From: an uncultured Acetobacteraceae bacterium
Lineage (GTDB): Bacteria > Pseudomonadota > Alphaproteobacteria > Acetobacterales > Acetobacteraceae
Assembly (NCBI GenBank): GCA_943912335.1
Contig: CALTUD010000017.1
Coordinates: 1 to 64,000, forward strand
Length of the DNA stretch: 64,000 bases
Direction: 5' to 3'
The notes below the pieces were generated by a model. The model saw only the letters and a program-made list of their open reading frames with translations. It was not told the origin of the DNA and searched no databases. Shown in pieces: positions 7,781 through 15,357 of the stretch. Position numbers and translations under genes: made by a program. Position 1 is the first letter of the stretch; the number at the start of each line of letters is the position of its first letter.

Positions 7781-7981
7781 CTACTCCTGAGACCGGAGTT
7801 GATGCTCGATTTCCTTGCAGATGCCCTCAAGGCGAAGAGCGTCGTTCACCATGTAGAGCATGTTGTTGTCGAGGTCGCCACTCTCGTCCTTATCGTCGAC
7901 CTCGCGAACATGCGCGGTCCAGGCACGTAGATAATGGAGAAGGATCTGCCATTCGTGCTCGCTGAGCGTTGCGTTCTTCAC
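7781..7981 (-). CDS. Small hypothetical protein (66 aa)
   Basis: This is an unrecognised 66-residue acidic protein with normal composition and likely helical structure (WQILLHYLRAWTAHVREV, MVNDALRLEGICKEIEHQL). It reads like a real protein rather than a high-GC shadow: it has few Arg/Pro/Ala runs and balanced charged residues. The start would be GTG at 7981; no strong ribosome-binding site is seen. It lies alone between the HhH peptide and the DUF4142 gene. A structural or regulatory helical peptide is all that can be suggested. Confidence 0.5.
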   Translation of the reverse strand: MKNATLSEHEWQILLHYLRAWTAHVREVDDKDESGDLDNNMLYMVNDALRLEGICKEIEHQLRSQE

Positions 7982-8054
7982 AAGCCCATCGTTCTCACGT
8001 CGGTGTATCGACGGACATGGTGAGCCGGTCCGCTGGCGGACCGGCCCGGGTTCG

Positions 8055-8570
8055 TCAGTTGGCGGGCAGGGCTTCCGCGGCGGTGAGGTGGGATTGCAGC
8101 ACCGGCACGCCCTGGGCGGCGTATTGCTTCAGGGCCGGGTTGGTCCCGCTGGCGGCTTCGGTCTGGTAGGCCTGGAGCAGCGCCTTCTGGCGGGTGATCT
8201 CGCTGGCGGCGTAGTTCTTGTCGAACGTGGCGCCGCTCTGCTGCGACAGGGTGTTGATCGCGGCGAGCTGATCGGGGCTGGCGGCGGTGGGTACGGTGAT
8301 GCCGGCGCCGGTGGCCGCGTTGCGCAGGCCCGCGTTCATGTTGTCAAAATCGGACAGCATGCGGGTGGCGAAGCTCTTCGTGGCGGGTGACGTGGCCTTG
8401 GAGGCGGCGTAGCTGGCGGCGAGTTCTTCCGCCATGCCGCCCTGGAACGCGGTCTGCACGAAGCCTGAATCGCCTGTCGCTGCCGGGCTGCCATCCGTTC
8501 CGGCGGGGCCTGCGCAGGCGGCCACGGCGAGGAGGGGAAGAAGCAGAAGCGCGTGCTTGCGTTGAATCAT
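8055..8570 (-). CDS. DUF4142-family lipoprotein
   Basis: This 171-residue protein has a lipoprotein signal (LLLLPLLAVAAC, lipid Cys19) followed by a helical DUF4142 domain: SGFVQTAFQGGMAEELAASY, KSFATRMLSDFDNMNAGL, YAASEITRQKALLQAYQT and LKQYAAQGVPVLQSHL. The domain forms a ferritin-like four-helix bundle in family models; members are periplasmic or outer-membrane proteins of unknown function, often stress-linked. The ATG at 8570 places the signal correctly; the frame continues upstream without coding character. It is alone on its strand between unrelated genes. Confidence 0.82.
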   Translation of the reverse strand: MIQRKHALLLLPLLAVAACAGPAGTDGSPAATGDSGFVQTAFQGGMAEELAASYAASKATSPATKSFATRMLSDFDNMNAGLRNAATGAGITVPTAASPDQLAAINTLSQQSGATFDKNYAASEITRQKALLQAYQTEAASGTNPALKQYAAQGVPVLQSHLTAAEALPAN

Positions 8571-8735
8571 GCCGATGCATCCAGCTCTGGAGAAAAGGAT
8601 GGAGCACGGCGGGGTCGCCGCGTCCCGGGATGATTTGTAACAAGATTGAGCCGGGGTTGTTGCGGAAGAGGTCATGATTTCCGGGATTTAACGTGCTCGT
8701 AGGCTGACACGCCCGGAGATCCGCGTTGCGTCGGC

Positions 8736-11240
8736 TCAGGCACCCGGCGGATCGAGCAGCACGCTCAGCACGCTGTCGGACAGGGCTTCCGGCGAGAAGC
8801 GGCGTGCGGCGAGCGCGCGCTGCGCGCCGGATCGGTCGCGCCAGAGCCTGTCATCGGTCAGCAGGGCGGCGAGGGCGTCGGCGATGCGGGCGGGGTCGTC
8901 GGAGATCGTGACCGCGTCGTCGAGATCGGCGATGCCTTCGGCGCCGATCGGGGTCGTGACGAGGGGCAGGCCGTGCGCCAGGGCTTCCACCACCTTGCCT
9001 TTGACGCCTGCGCCGGCGCGGAGTGGCACCACGGCGGCGCGTGCGGCGCGATACTGCGCCTGCAGCGCTTCCTCGCTGAGGGCGCCGGTCACGGTGATGC
9101 CGGCACCGGCCAGCGCCTGCACGGCGCGCGTGGGGTGCGAGCCGGCCAGAACCAGGGCGACGTCCGGCACCTTCTCCCGCAGGAGAGGCAGGATCTCGGC
9201 GACCAGCCAACAGGCGGCGTCGATATTGGGCGGATGGGCGAAGCCGGCGACGAACAGCACGGTCCGGCCGGGCGGGGGAGCGGCGCGTGCGGGCGTGCGG
9301 TCGAACGCGAACGGGACGATGGCGCGGGCGTGCGCCTGCGGCACCAGGGTGCGGACCAGCGCGGCTTCCACCGCCGAGGGATAGATCACGGTGTCGAACA
9401 GCGCCCAGAGCGCGCGTTCGCGCCGTTCCATCGCATCGGCCTCGCGGTTCAGCGCGTCGTCGTTCGTGAGTGCGGCCTGACGGCGCATGCGCAGATGATG
9501 GACGTCGTGCCCGTAGAAGGACAGGCGGGCGTTGGTGCGGGTCATGAGCCCGGACAGGAATTCCGGTGCGACGGTGGGGCGCATGACCAGGGCGTGGTCG
9601 AACTGGTGGCCTTCGCGGCCGATCCACTCGTCGAAGCCGAGCGGCATGCGGTGATCGAGCACGGCGATGCCCATCGCCTCCAGGATCGGCGTGTAGTCGT
9701 TGCGCTGCCTGTTGGCGGGCCAGAAGCGCACCACCCAGCCGGCGTCGCGCAGCGCGCGCAGGATGGCGAGCGTGGAGCGGGAGCCGGCGTCGCGGTCCGG
9801 TTCCGGCACGTAATGGTCGATCACCAGGATGGTGAATCTGTGCCGGGCGTGTTCGGCGGCGCGCATCGGCTGTTCGCCGGAAGGGAAGTGCTCGGCGGCG
9901 AGCAGCCTGGGCCAGCGCGACACGAAGCGGTGCCGGTTGATCTCCTGGTTCCGCTTGATGCCGGCGGTGATGTCCGTGCCGTGCGAGACGCCTTCGTGAT
10001 GGATCACGAGGCTGGCCGGCTGCACCAGCACGCGCAGGCCGCGCGCGCGGATGCGGAAGGCGAGGTCGGTATCCTCGTAATAGGCCGGGGCGAAGAGCGG
10101 ATCGAATCCGTCGAGGGTTTCGAACAGGTCGCGCCGCAGCAGCATGGCGGCGCCGGACACGTAATCGGTGTCGCGCAGGGTGTTGTATTCCGGGCGCTCG
10201 GCGTCGTCGTTGCGGCCGTAATTCCAGCCCGTGCCGTCCTGCCAGATGATGCCGCCGGCTTCCTGCAGGCGTCCGTCCGGGAACAGGAGCTTCGCGCCGA
10301 CCAGCCCTGCGCGGGGGACCGCCTCGATGGCGCGCAGCAGCGCGTCGAGGAAGCCCGGCATGGGCTCGGTGTCGTTGTTGAGGAACAGCAGGTAGCGGCC
10401 GCGTGCGGACAGGGCGGCCTCGTTGCAGTTGTGGAGGAAGCCGAGATTGCGTTCGTTCCGGAGCAGGCGGATTCCGTCCACCTGAGCCAGCAGGGTGATG
10501 TCGGGGTCGCCGGACGCGTCCTCGGCGACGATCACTTCGAACGGTGTGACGGTTTCGGCGGCGGCGATGGCGCGCAGGCAGCGCAGCGTGACCGGGACCT
10601 GGCCGAAGCAGGGGACGATGATCGAGACAATCGGCGCATCGCTGGCGGGGAGCCGGAGCGGCGGGTCGAGACGGGTGGGTGCAGGCGGTGCCGCGTGGGT
10701 CGGCGGTTCGGCCAGGGACAGGGGCAGGGGGGCGGCGATGGTTTCGGCCTGAACGGCGAGCCGGGCCTGCCAGTCGCGGCGTTCGCGGAGACGGCGCGTC
10801 CACTGGCCCGTGAGCGTCCACCAGCCGGCCTTGGCGACGCGTCGTCCCGTGCGGGCGAGAACGGGATGGCGGTCCAGCGTGCGGCGCAACGGCCAGCTCG
10901 CGCGCCAGACGGCGCTGGTCTCGAAGGCGGCGAGATGCTGTCGCAGCCGGTCGATCTCGATGTCGCGTGCGTCCACGGCGGTTTGCAGGACCTCCACGCG
11001 GTCGTGGGCGGCGCGCAGGGCGCCGGCGGCATCTGGGTCGTGCCGGGTCCCCGGAACGGCGTCGTGGAGGGCGGTGAGCCGTGTCTCGGTCTCGATGCGT
11101 AGGACGCGCTCGTGGTTCTCGGCGCGCCGAAGGGTAAGCAGGCGGCTTTCCGCCAGCAGCAGCGCGTGTCGCAGCGCGGCGATCTCGGCCTGCGCTTCAT
11201 CCAGTTCGGGGGCGGACGGCTCGGGCGCGGGGTCGCTCAT
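8736..11240 (-). CDS. Two-domain glycosyltransferase (GT2 plus GT4-like) with N-terminal coiled coil
   Basis: This 834-residue protein begins with about 110 residues of coiled coil (ELDEAQAEIAALRHALLLAE), then a basic linker, a GT2 domain at about 205-450 (VSIIVPCFGQVPVTLRCL, EVIVAEDASGD, FLNNDTEPMPGFLDALL, PAYYEDTDLAFRIRARG), and a GT4-type C-terminal domain (HRFTILVIDHYVPEPDRDAG, VAGFAHPPNIDAACWL, VPLRAGAGVKGKVVEAL). Such fusions usually build cell-surface polysaccharide, adding two sugars in a row. There is no membrane segment, so it is cytoplasmic or peripheral. It stands alone, away from the rfb cluster at 37-41 kb. Donor and acceptor sugars cannot be predicted. Confidence 0.88.
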   Translation of the reverse strand: MSDPAPEPSAPELDEAQAEIAALRHALLLAESRLLTLRRAENHERVLRIETETRLTALHDAVPGTRHDPDAAGALRAAHDRVEVLQTAVDARDIEIDRLRQHLAAFETSAVWRASWPLRRTLDRHPVLARTGRRVAKAGWWTLTGQWTRRLRERRDWQARLAVQAETIAAPLPLSLAEPPTHAAPPAPTRLDPPLRLPASDAPIVSIIVPCFGQVPVTLRCLRAIAAAETVTPFEVIVAEDASGDPDITLLAQVDGIRLLRNERNLGFLHNCNEAALSARGRYLLFLNNDTEPMPGFLDALLRAIEAVPRAGLVGAKLLFPDGRLQEAGGIIWQDGTGWNYGRNDDAERPEYNTLRDTDYVSGAAMLLRRDLFETLDGFDPLFAPAYYEDTDLAFRIRARGLRVLVQPASLVIHHEGVSHGTDITAGIKRNQEINRHRFVSRWPRLLAAEHFPSGEQPMRAAEHARHRFTILVIDHYVPEPDRDAGSRSTLAILRALRDAGWVVRFWPANRQRNDYTPILEAMGIAVLDHRMPLGFDEWIGREGHQFDHALVMRPTVAPEFLSGLMTRTNARLSFYGHDVHHLRMRRQAALTNDDALNREADAMERRERALWALFDTVIYPSAVEAALVRTLVPQAHARAIVPFAFDRTPARAAPPPGRTVLFVAGFAHPPNIDAACWLVAEILPLLREKVPDVALVLAGSHPTRAVQALAGAGITVTGALSEEALQAQYRAARAAVVPLRAGAGVKGKVVEALAHGLPLVTTPIGAEGIADLDDAVTISDDPARIADALAALLTDDRLWRDRSGAQRALAARRFSPEALSDSVLSVLLDPPGA

Positions 11241-11295
11241 GCGACCGGTTTAGAGCAGGGCGTGCACGGGAGGAAACCGACCGGGGGGCGGGGCC

Positions 11296-11646
11296 TCAGT
11301 TGGGGGCGCGGGTGCTCGCGACGAGTTCGAGCTCGATGCCGGTATCAGGCGTGTCGAGCCGGGTGACCATGCGCAGCGTGGCGGCGGGGCGGGCATCGCC
11401 GAACACGTCGCGCAGCACGGGAAAGCAGGTGGAGAATTCGGCGGAGTCGCGGACCAGGTAGACGACGCGGGTGACGTCCTCGATGGAGAGGCCTTCCGCG
11501 CGGAGCAGGTCGGCGCCGTTGGCGAAGGCCTGGCGACACTGGTCCGACACGCTGGCGCTCAGCGTGTCTCGGCCCGGTGTCGCGCCGGTCACGCGGCACA
11601 CATGCTCGCGTCGACGCGGGTAGGAAACGCTCGAGGGACAAGGCAT
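11296..11646 (-). CDS. RidA (YjgF/YER057c/UK114) family protein
   Basis: This 116-residue protein has the RidA pattern: CRQAFANGADLLRAEGLSIEDVTRV near residue 38, VYLVRDSAEFSTCFPVLRDVFGD, then ARPAATLRMVTRL and a final beta strand GIELELVAS. RidA members deaminate reactive enamine/imine intermediates; some homologues do not. The usual catalytic Arg is plausibly in RPAAT. The ATG at 11646 is preferred; a GTG at 11673 adds nine residues. It lies divergent from hprK with an A+T-rich spacer, so the two may share a promoter region. Confidence 0.75.
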   Translation of the reverse strand: MPCPSSVSYPRRREHVCRVTGATPGRDTLSASVSDQCRQAFANGADLLRAEGLSIEDVTRVVYLVRDSAEFSTCFPVLRDVFGDARPAATLRMVTRLDTPDTGIELELVASTRAPN

Positions 11647-11713
11647 CGTTTCGGCTCCCCAATCCTGTGTCACAGATGCGTCATGAATTGCCGCACTGCA
11701 ACAAGAAAATACG

Positions 11714-12181
11714 ATGATTGATCAGGTTTCATCCGGCGGAGAGGGTTCGACGGTGCATGCGAGCTGCGTGTCGCGGGCCGGGCAGGGCGTGTTGATCCGG
11801 GGAGAGAGCGGGTCGGGGAAGTCGGATCTGGCGTTACGGCTGATGGATCGCGGTTTCGCGCTGGTGGCGGATGACCGTGTGGTTCTGCGGGGCGGGATGG
11901 CGGAACCGCCGGACGCGCTTCGCGGGATGATCGAAGTCAGGGGGGTGGGGATTCTGCGCGTGACGCCGGTGTTTCCGGTGACGGTGTCGCTGGTGGTGAG
12001 ATTGTTGGAGCAGGCGCCGCGTTTGCCGGAGCCGGTGCGCGATCCGGTTCTGGGCGTTCCCGAGATCGTGCTGTGCGCGAGGGAAGCGTCGGCGGTGTTG
12101 AAGGTGGAACTGGCGCTGGCCTGCGTGTCGGGGGAGCGTAGCCTGGCGGCGGGATTTGTCGGGCAGAGCGATGTGGTTTAA
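11714..12181 (+). CDS. hprK: HPr kinase/phosphorylase, short C-terminal-domain form
   Basis: This 155-residue protein consists only of the catalytic domain of HprK, as is normal in Alphaproteobacteria. Walker A GESGSGKS is at residues 30-37, and the HprK signature region reads RGMIEVRGVGIL near 75. It phosphorylates and dephosphorylates the regulatory Ser of HPr, and that Ser is kept in the ptsH product downstream. It leads a same-strand set hprK, EIIA, ptsH, ptsI. The 233-bp gap behind it holds no clear gene and may carry a second promoter. Confidence 0.9.
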   Translation: MIDQVSSGGEGSTVHASCVSRAGQGVLIRGESGSGKSDLALRLMDRGFALVADDRVVLRGGMAEPPDALRGMIEVRGVGILRVTPVFPVTVSLVVRLLEQAPRLPEPVRDPVLGVPEIVLCAREASAVLKVELALACVSGERSLAAGFVGQSDVV

Positions 12182-12414
12182 GCATGGCCGCACTGTAACA
12201 GACACATGACAGTTGCGTCAGAATCTCGTCGCAAGCCCTTCATCCGCCCCATATTGGTGGGAACCATGTCGCTGTCGTGTCGTACCGGCGCTGCCCGTTT
12301 CCAATCCGATATGCCTGGACAGGGCCGGTTTGGTGCTGCGATGGCTCCGCTCGACGGAAACGTGGAGCATCGCCTTCCCGGCGACTGTGTTGTCTTTGTA
12401 ATGGTTCGCGAACG

Positions 12415-12903
12415 ATGATCGGCCTTGTGCTCATCACCCATGGCGAGATCGGCACTGCCCTGGCGGCGGCGGCCGAACATGTGGTCGGACAGCAGCAGCA
12501 GCTCCAGTGTTTGTCGATCGGCGCCGATGACAGCATCCAGGACCGGCGGCGCGATCTGCAGCAGGCGGTTGCGGCGGTGGATCACGGCGATGGCGTGGTG
12601 CTGCTGACCGACATGTTCGGGTCGACCCCCTCCAATCTCGCCGTGGCGATGCTGGACCGTGCGGCCGGGATCGAGGTGATCGCCGGGGTGAACCTTCCGA
12701 TGCTGGTGAAGCTCTGCAAGATCCGGTCGGACCGGACCTTGGCCGAATGCGTGGGCATCGCCGAGCTGGCCGGGCGCAAATACATCGCCGCCGCGTCGTC
12801 CCTGCCGGCGGATTGTCTGGGTGGCGCCGCGTGCTGCCAGATGAGTGCCGAGCCGATCCTGCGTCCCGCGATCGCCGAGCGCGCGCCCGCTCTCGCCAAC
12901 TGA
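12415..12903 (+). CDS. PTS EIIA component, mannose/fructose-sorbose type
   Basis: This 162-residue protein is a free-standing EIIA-Man domain. The phosphorylated His is His9 in LVLITHGEIG; LLTDMFGSTPSNLAVAML and VNLPMLVKL are the other conserved blocks. It accepts phosphate from HPr. With no EIIB, EIIC or EIID gene nearby, it more likely acts as a regulator than in sugar uptake. The ATG at 12415 aligns with the family start; codons further upstream in frame are not coding-like. The residue run after 130 (LPADCLGGAACCQMSAEP) is unusually Cys-rich. The ptsH gene starts 12 nt after the stop. Confidence 0.88.
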   Translation: MIGLVLITHGEIGTALAAAAEHVVGQQQQLQCLSIGADDSIQDRRRDLQQAVAAVDHGDGVVLLTDMFGSTPSNLAVAMLDRAAGIEVIAGVNLPMLVKLCKIRSDRTLAECVGIAELAGRKYIAAASSLPADCLGGAACCQMSAEPILRPAIAERAPALAN

Positions 12904-12914
12904 GTCCGGACAGC

Positions 12915-13208
12915 ATGGCCGCCCCGGCCGACCGGCTCCGACGCAGCGTCACCATCGTCAATCTGCGCGGGCTGCATGCCCGCGCCGCGGCGCGTTTCGT
13001 GGTGGCCGCGGAACGGTTCGCGACGCCGGTCGACGTGTCCAAGGGCGGGGAAACGGTGTCCGCCCGGTCCATCATGGGTTTGATGATGCTGGGGGCCGGT
13101 CGCGGCGCCACCATCACGCTGGAAGCGGATGCGGATGGCTGGGATGCGCAACAGGCGCTGGATGCACTGGCCGCTCTGGTCGAATCCGGGTTCGATGAGG
13201 GAGAATAG
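12915..13208 (+). CDS. ptsH: Phosphocarrier protein HPr
   Basis: This 97-residue HPr relays phosphate from enzyme I to EIIA. The active-site His21 lies in NLRGLHARAAARF, and Ser52 in ARSIMGLMMLGAG is the site HprK modifies. The N-terminus (MAAPADRLRR) is about six residues longer than in E. coli HPr. It lies 12 nt behind the EIIA gene and 54 nt before ptsI, in one transcription direction. Keeping both His and Ser sites beside hprK points to a working regulatory loop. Confidence 0.92.
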   Translation: MAAPADRLRRSVTIVNLRGLHARAAARFVVAAERFATPVDVSKGGETVSARSIMGLMMLGAGRGATITLEADADGWDAQQALDALAALVESGFDEGE

Positions 13209-13262
13209 GACCCCGTCTGGCGCGTAGCGTCCGGAGCGGGCGTTCTGGAGCATGAGCCGGCC

Positions 13263-15149
13263 GTGACCAGCAAGACAAGGCGCAGCGCCCCCGAGGGCAC
13301 CAAGGCTCCCAAGAGCGCCGCACGCCGGCCGGCTCCGCCGAGGCGCAGGAAGCAGGATGCGCCGGCTCGATCCGCCGAAACGCACTACACCGGCATCGGC
13401 GTGTATGCCGGGATCGCGGTCGGGCCCGTGGCCTTCGCGGACGAAGCGCCGACGACCGTGGACCAGCGCCGCCTGGAGGCGGATCAGGTCGCGCCGGAAT
13501 TGAAGCGGCTCGACGATGCGGTGGAACGCTCGCAGCGTCAGCTGGAGAAGCTGAAGAACCGGCTGGCGCTGCTGTCGGAGGACAGCCAGGCCGAGATCGC
13601 GCCGCTTCTGGATGCTTACCGGCAGATGCTGGGTCCGTCGCGTCTGCTGCGACAGGTGCGGCGGCGGATCGAGGACGATCGTCTGAACGCGGAGGCGGCG
13701 GTTCTGGCGGAATCCGAGACGCTGGCGACGCGTCTGGCGGATGTGACCCTGGCCGGCAGCGTGGATGCGGAGGAAGCGACCAACGCGCTGCGGCGTGCGG
13801 AAGAGGTGCGCGAGATCGGTCGTCGTCTGGTGCGCAATCTGATGCGGGCGCCGTTCCGGTCCTTCGCCGCCGTTCCGGCCGGGGCGATCCTGGTGGCGGA
13901 ACAACTGCGCCCGGCCGACGCGGCGCTGATCGATCCGGCGCGCACGGCCGGCGTGGTGATGGACGAGGGCGGTACGGCGGACCACACCGCGATCATGCTG
14001 CGTGCGCTGGGGATTCCGGCGGTGCTGGGCGTGCACGGTTTCACCGCCCGGGCCCGGAGCGGCGCCAAGGTCGTGGTGGACGGCTCGACCGGCACGGTGA
14101 CGCTGGACCCTGCGCCGGACACGCTGGAGATGGCCGAGCGCGCGGTGGTGGACTACGCCCGTGAGCGGCAGAAGCTGGGGCGTCTGCGCCGTCTGCCGGC
14201 GCGTTTGTCCGGCGGCGAAGGGGTGGAGCTGCAGGCGAATCTGGAGCTTCCGGCGGAGCTGCCGCTGATCCCGCAGGCCGGGGCGGCGGGGATCGGCCTG
14301 TTGCGCACCGAGTTCCTGTTCATCAACGCCGCGCAGATGCCGAGCGAGGGCGAGCAGGAGGCGATCTATCGCGCCGTGATCGCCGCCATGGGCGGGGATT
14401 GCACCACTATCCGGGTTCTGGACTGGGGCGGCGAGAAGCATAGCGAGGCGTTGAGTGGGATCGGCGTGCTGGGGGCGGACATCAATCCGGCCTTGGGCGA
14501 GCGCGGCCTGCGTCTGCTTCTGCGCCATCCGGCCTTGTTCGAGACCCAGCTCGCTGCGATCCTGCGCGCTTCGGTGGAGGGCCCTGTGCGGGTGCTGCTG
14601 CCGATGGTGACGACCGTCGACGAGTTGAAGGAAGCGCGGCAGATCTACGAGCGCGTGGCGCGTCGCGTGCGCCGCAAGGGCGTGAAGCTGGGCGACACGT
14701 TGCCGCCTCTGGGCATCATGGTGGAAACGCCGGCTGCCGCTCTGGGGGCGGAGGTTCTGGGGCTGGAAGCCGAGTTCATGGCGATCGGCACCAACGATCT
14801 GACCATGTACACCCTGGCCGTGGATCGTGCCGCGGCCGGCGTGTCGAAACTGTACGATCCGCTGCATCCGGCTGTGCTGAAGATGATCGGGCAGGTGACG
14901 GATGCGGCGCTGCGTTTGCGCCGGCCCGTGTCGCTGTGCGGCGAGATCGCCGGCGATCCGCTGGTGGTGCCGTTGCTGATCGGCATGGGGCTGCGGTCGT
15001 TCAGCATGAACGCGCAGTCGGTGCCGCGCGTGAAGCAGGTGGTGCGGCATGCCACGCTGGACGAATGCCGGCGTCTGGCGCGCCGCGCGATGGAGGAGAG
15101 CGATCCGAAGCGGATCGCGGAGCTGCTCAAGGCGTTTGCCGGGCGGTAG
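13263..15149 (+). CDS. ptsI: Phosphoenolpyruvate-protein phosphotransferase (PTS enzyme I)
   Basis: This 628-residue enzyme I starts the phosphate chain from PEP. The phospho-His is His241 in GGTADHTAIMLRALGIP; the PEP-binding barrel shows GIGLLRTEFLF, FMAIGTNDLTMYTLAVDR and the catalytic Cys in SLCGEIAGDP. There is no N-terminal GAF domain, so it is not the PtsP (EI-Ntr) type. From its GTG start it carries about 45 extra basic, Pro/Ala-rich residues (KTRRSAPEGTKAPKSAARR), perhaps a disordered tail; a later start is possible. It is last in the hprK-EIIA-ptsH-ptsI set and is followed directly by copy 2 of the dispersed element. Confidence 0.93.
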   Translation: MTSKTRRSAPEGTKAPKSAARRPAPPRRRKQDAPARSAETHYTGIGVYAGIAVGPVAFADEAPTTVDQRRLEADQVAPELKRLDDAVERSQRQLEKLKNRLALLSEDSQAEIAPLLDAYRQMLGPSRLLRQVRRRIEDDRLNAEAAVLAESETLATRLADVTLAGSVDAEEATNALRRAEEVREIGRRLVRNLMRAPFRSFAAVPAGAILVAEQLRPADAALIDPARTAGVVMDEGGTADHTAIMLRALGIPAVLGVHGFTARARSGAKVVVDGSTGTVTLDPAPDTLEMAERAVVDYARERQKLGRLRRLPARLSGGEGVELQANLELPAELPLIPQAGAAGIGLLRTEFLFINAAQMPSEGEQEAIYRAVIAAMGGDCTTIRVLDWGGEKHSEALSGIGVLGADINPALGERGLRLLLRHPALFETQLAAILRASVEGPVRVLLPMVTTVDELKEARQIYERVARRVRRKGVKLGDTLPPLGIMVETPAAALGAEVLGLEAEFMAIGTNDLTMYTLAVDRAAAGVSKLYDPLHPAVLKMIGQVTDAALRLRRPVSLCGEIAGDPLVVPLLIGMGLRSFSMNAQSVPRVKQVVRHATLDECRRLARRAMEESDPKRIAELLKAFAGR

Positions 15150-15151
15150 GT

Positions 15152-15270
15152 GTTCTTTTTTGCAAAAAAGAATTAAAAAACTCCTGTCCGTTTGGGGCGG
15201 AGAACTTGCAAGCTCTGCAAATCCTAAACGGATAGAAGTCTTTTTGCTTCTTTTTCTTCAGAAAAAGAAG
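15152..15270 (+). repeat. Dispersed A+T-rich three-hairpin element, copy 2
   Basis: Copy 2 begins 2 nt after the ptsI stop. The left palindrome is TTCTTTTTT/AAAAAAGAA (15153-15171), the centre is AGAACTTG/CAAGCTCT (15201-15216) inside CCGTTTGGGG/TCCTAAACGG arms, and the right palindrome CTTCTTTTTCT/AGAAAAAGAAG ends at 15270. From about 15226 to 15271 it is identical to copy 3. Its place behind a gene end suggests it may also act as a terminator. Confidence 0.85.
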
Positions 15271-15357
15271 AACAGCCCATCACCCGTCGAACCGTTTCCG
15301 TTCCGCCGGATGATGTTCTAGAACCCGCCTCCTTCCACCTCCCCGAAGGTCCGTCCC

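Noticed and set aside
8973..11102. A 709-residue open frame on the plus strand across the glycosyltransferase
   Set aside because: The minus-strand gene has clear GT2 and GT4 motifs; the plus frame has none and is explained by codon bias.
12182..12414. A small gene between hprK and the EIIA gene
   Set aside because: The open frames here are short, Arg/Cys-rich and lack a ribosome-binding site; the stretch is more likely a leader or promoter region.
12582..15050. An 822-residue open frame on the minus strand across ptsI and ptsH
   Set aside because: It is the antisense of enzyme I and HPr genes with all their motifs; the frame has His/Arg/Gln-rich low-complexity composition typical of high-GC shadows.
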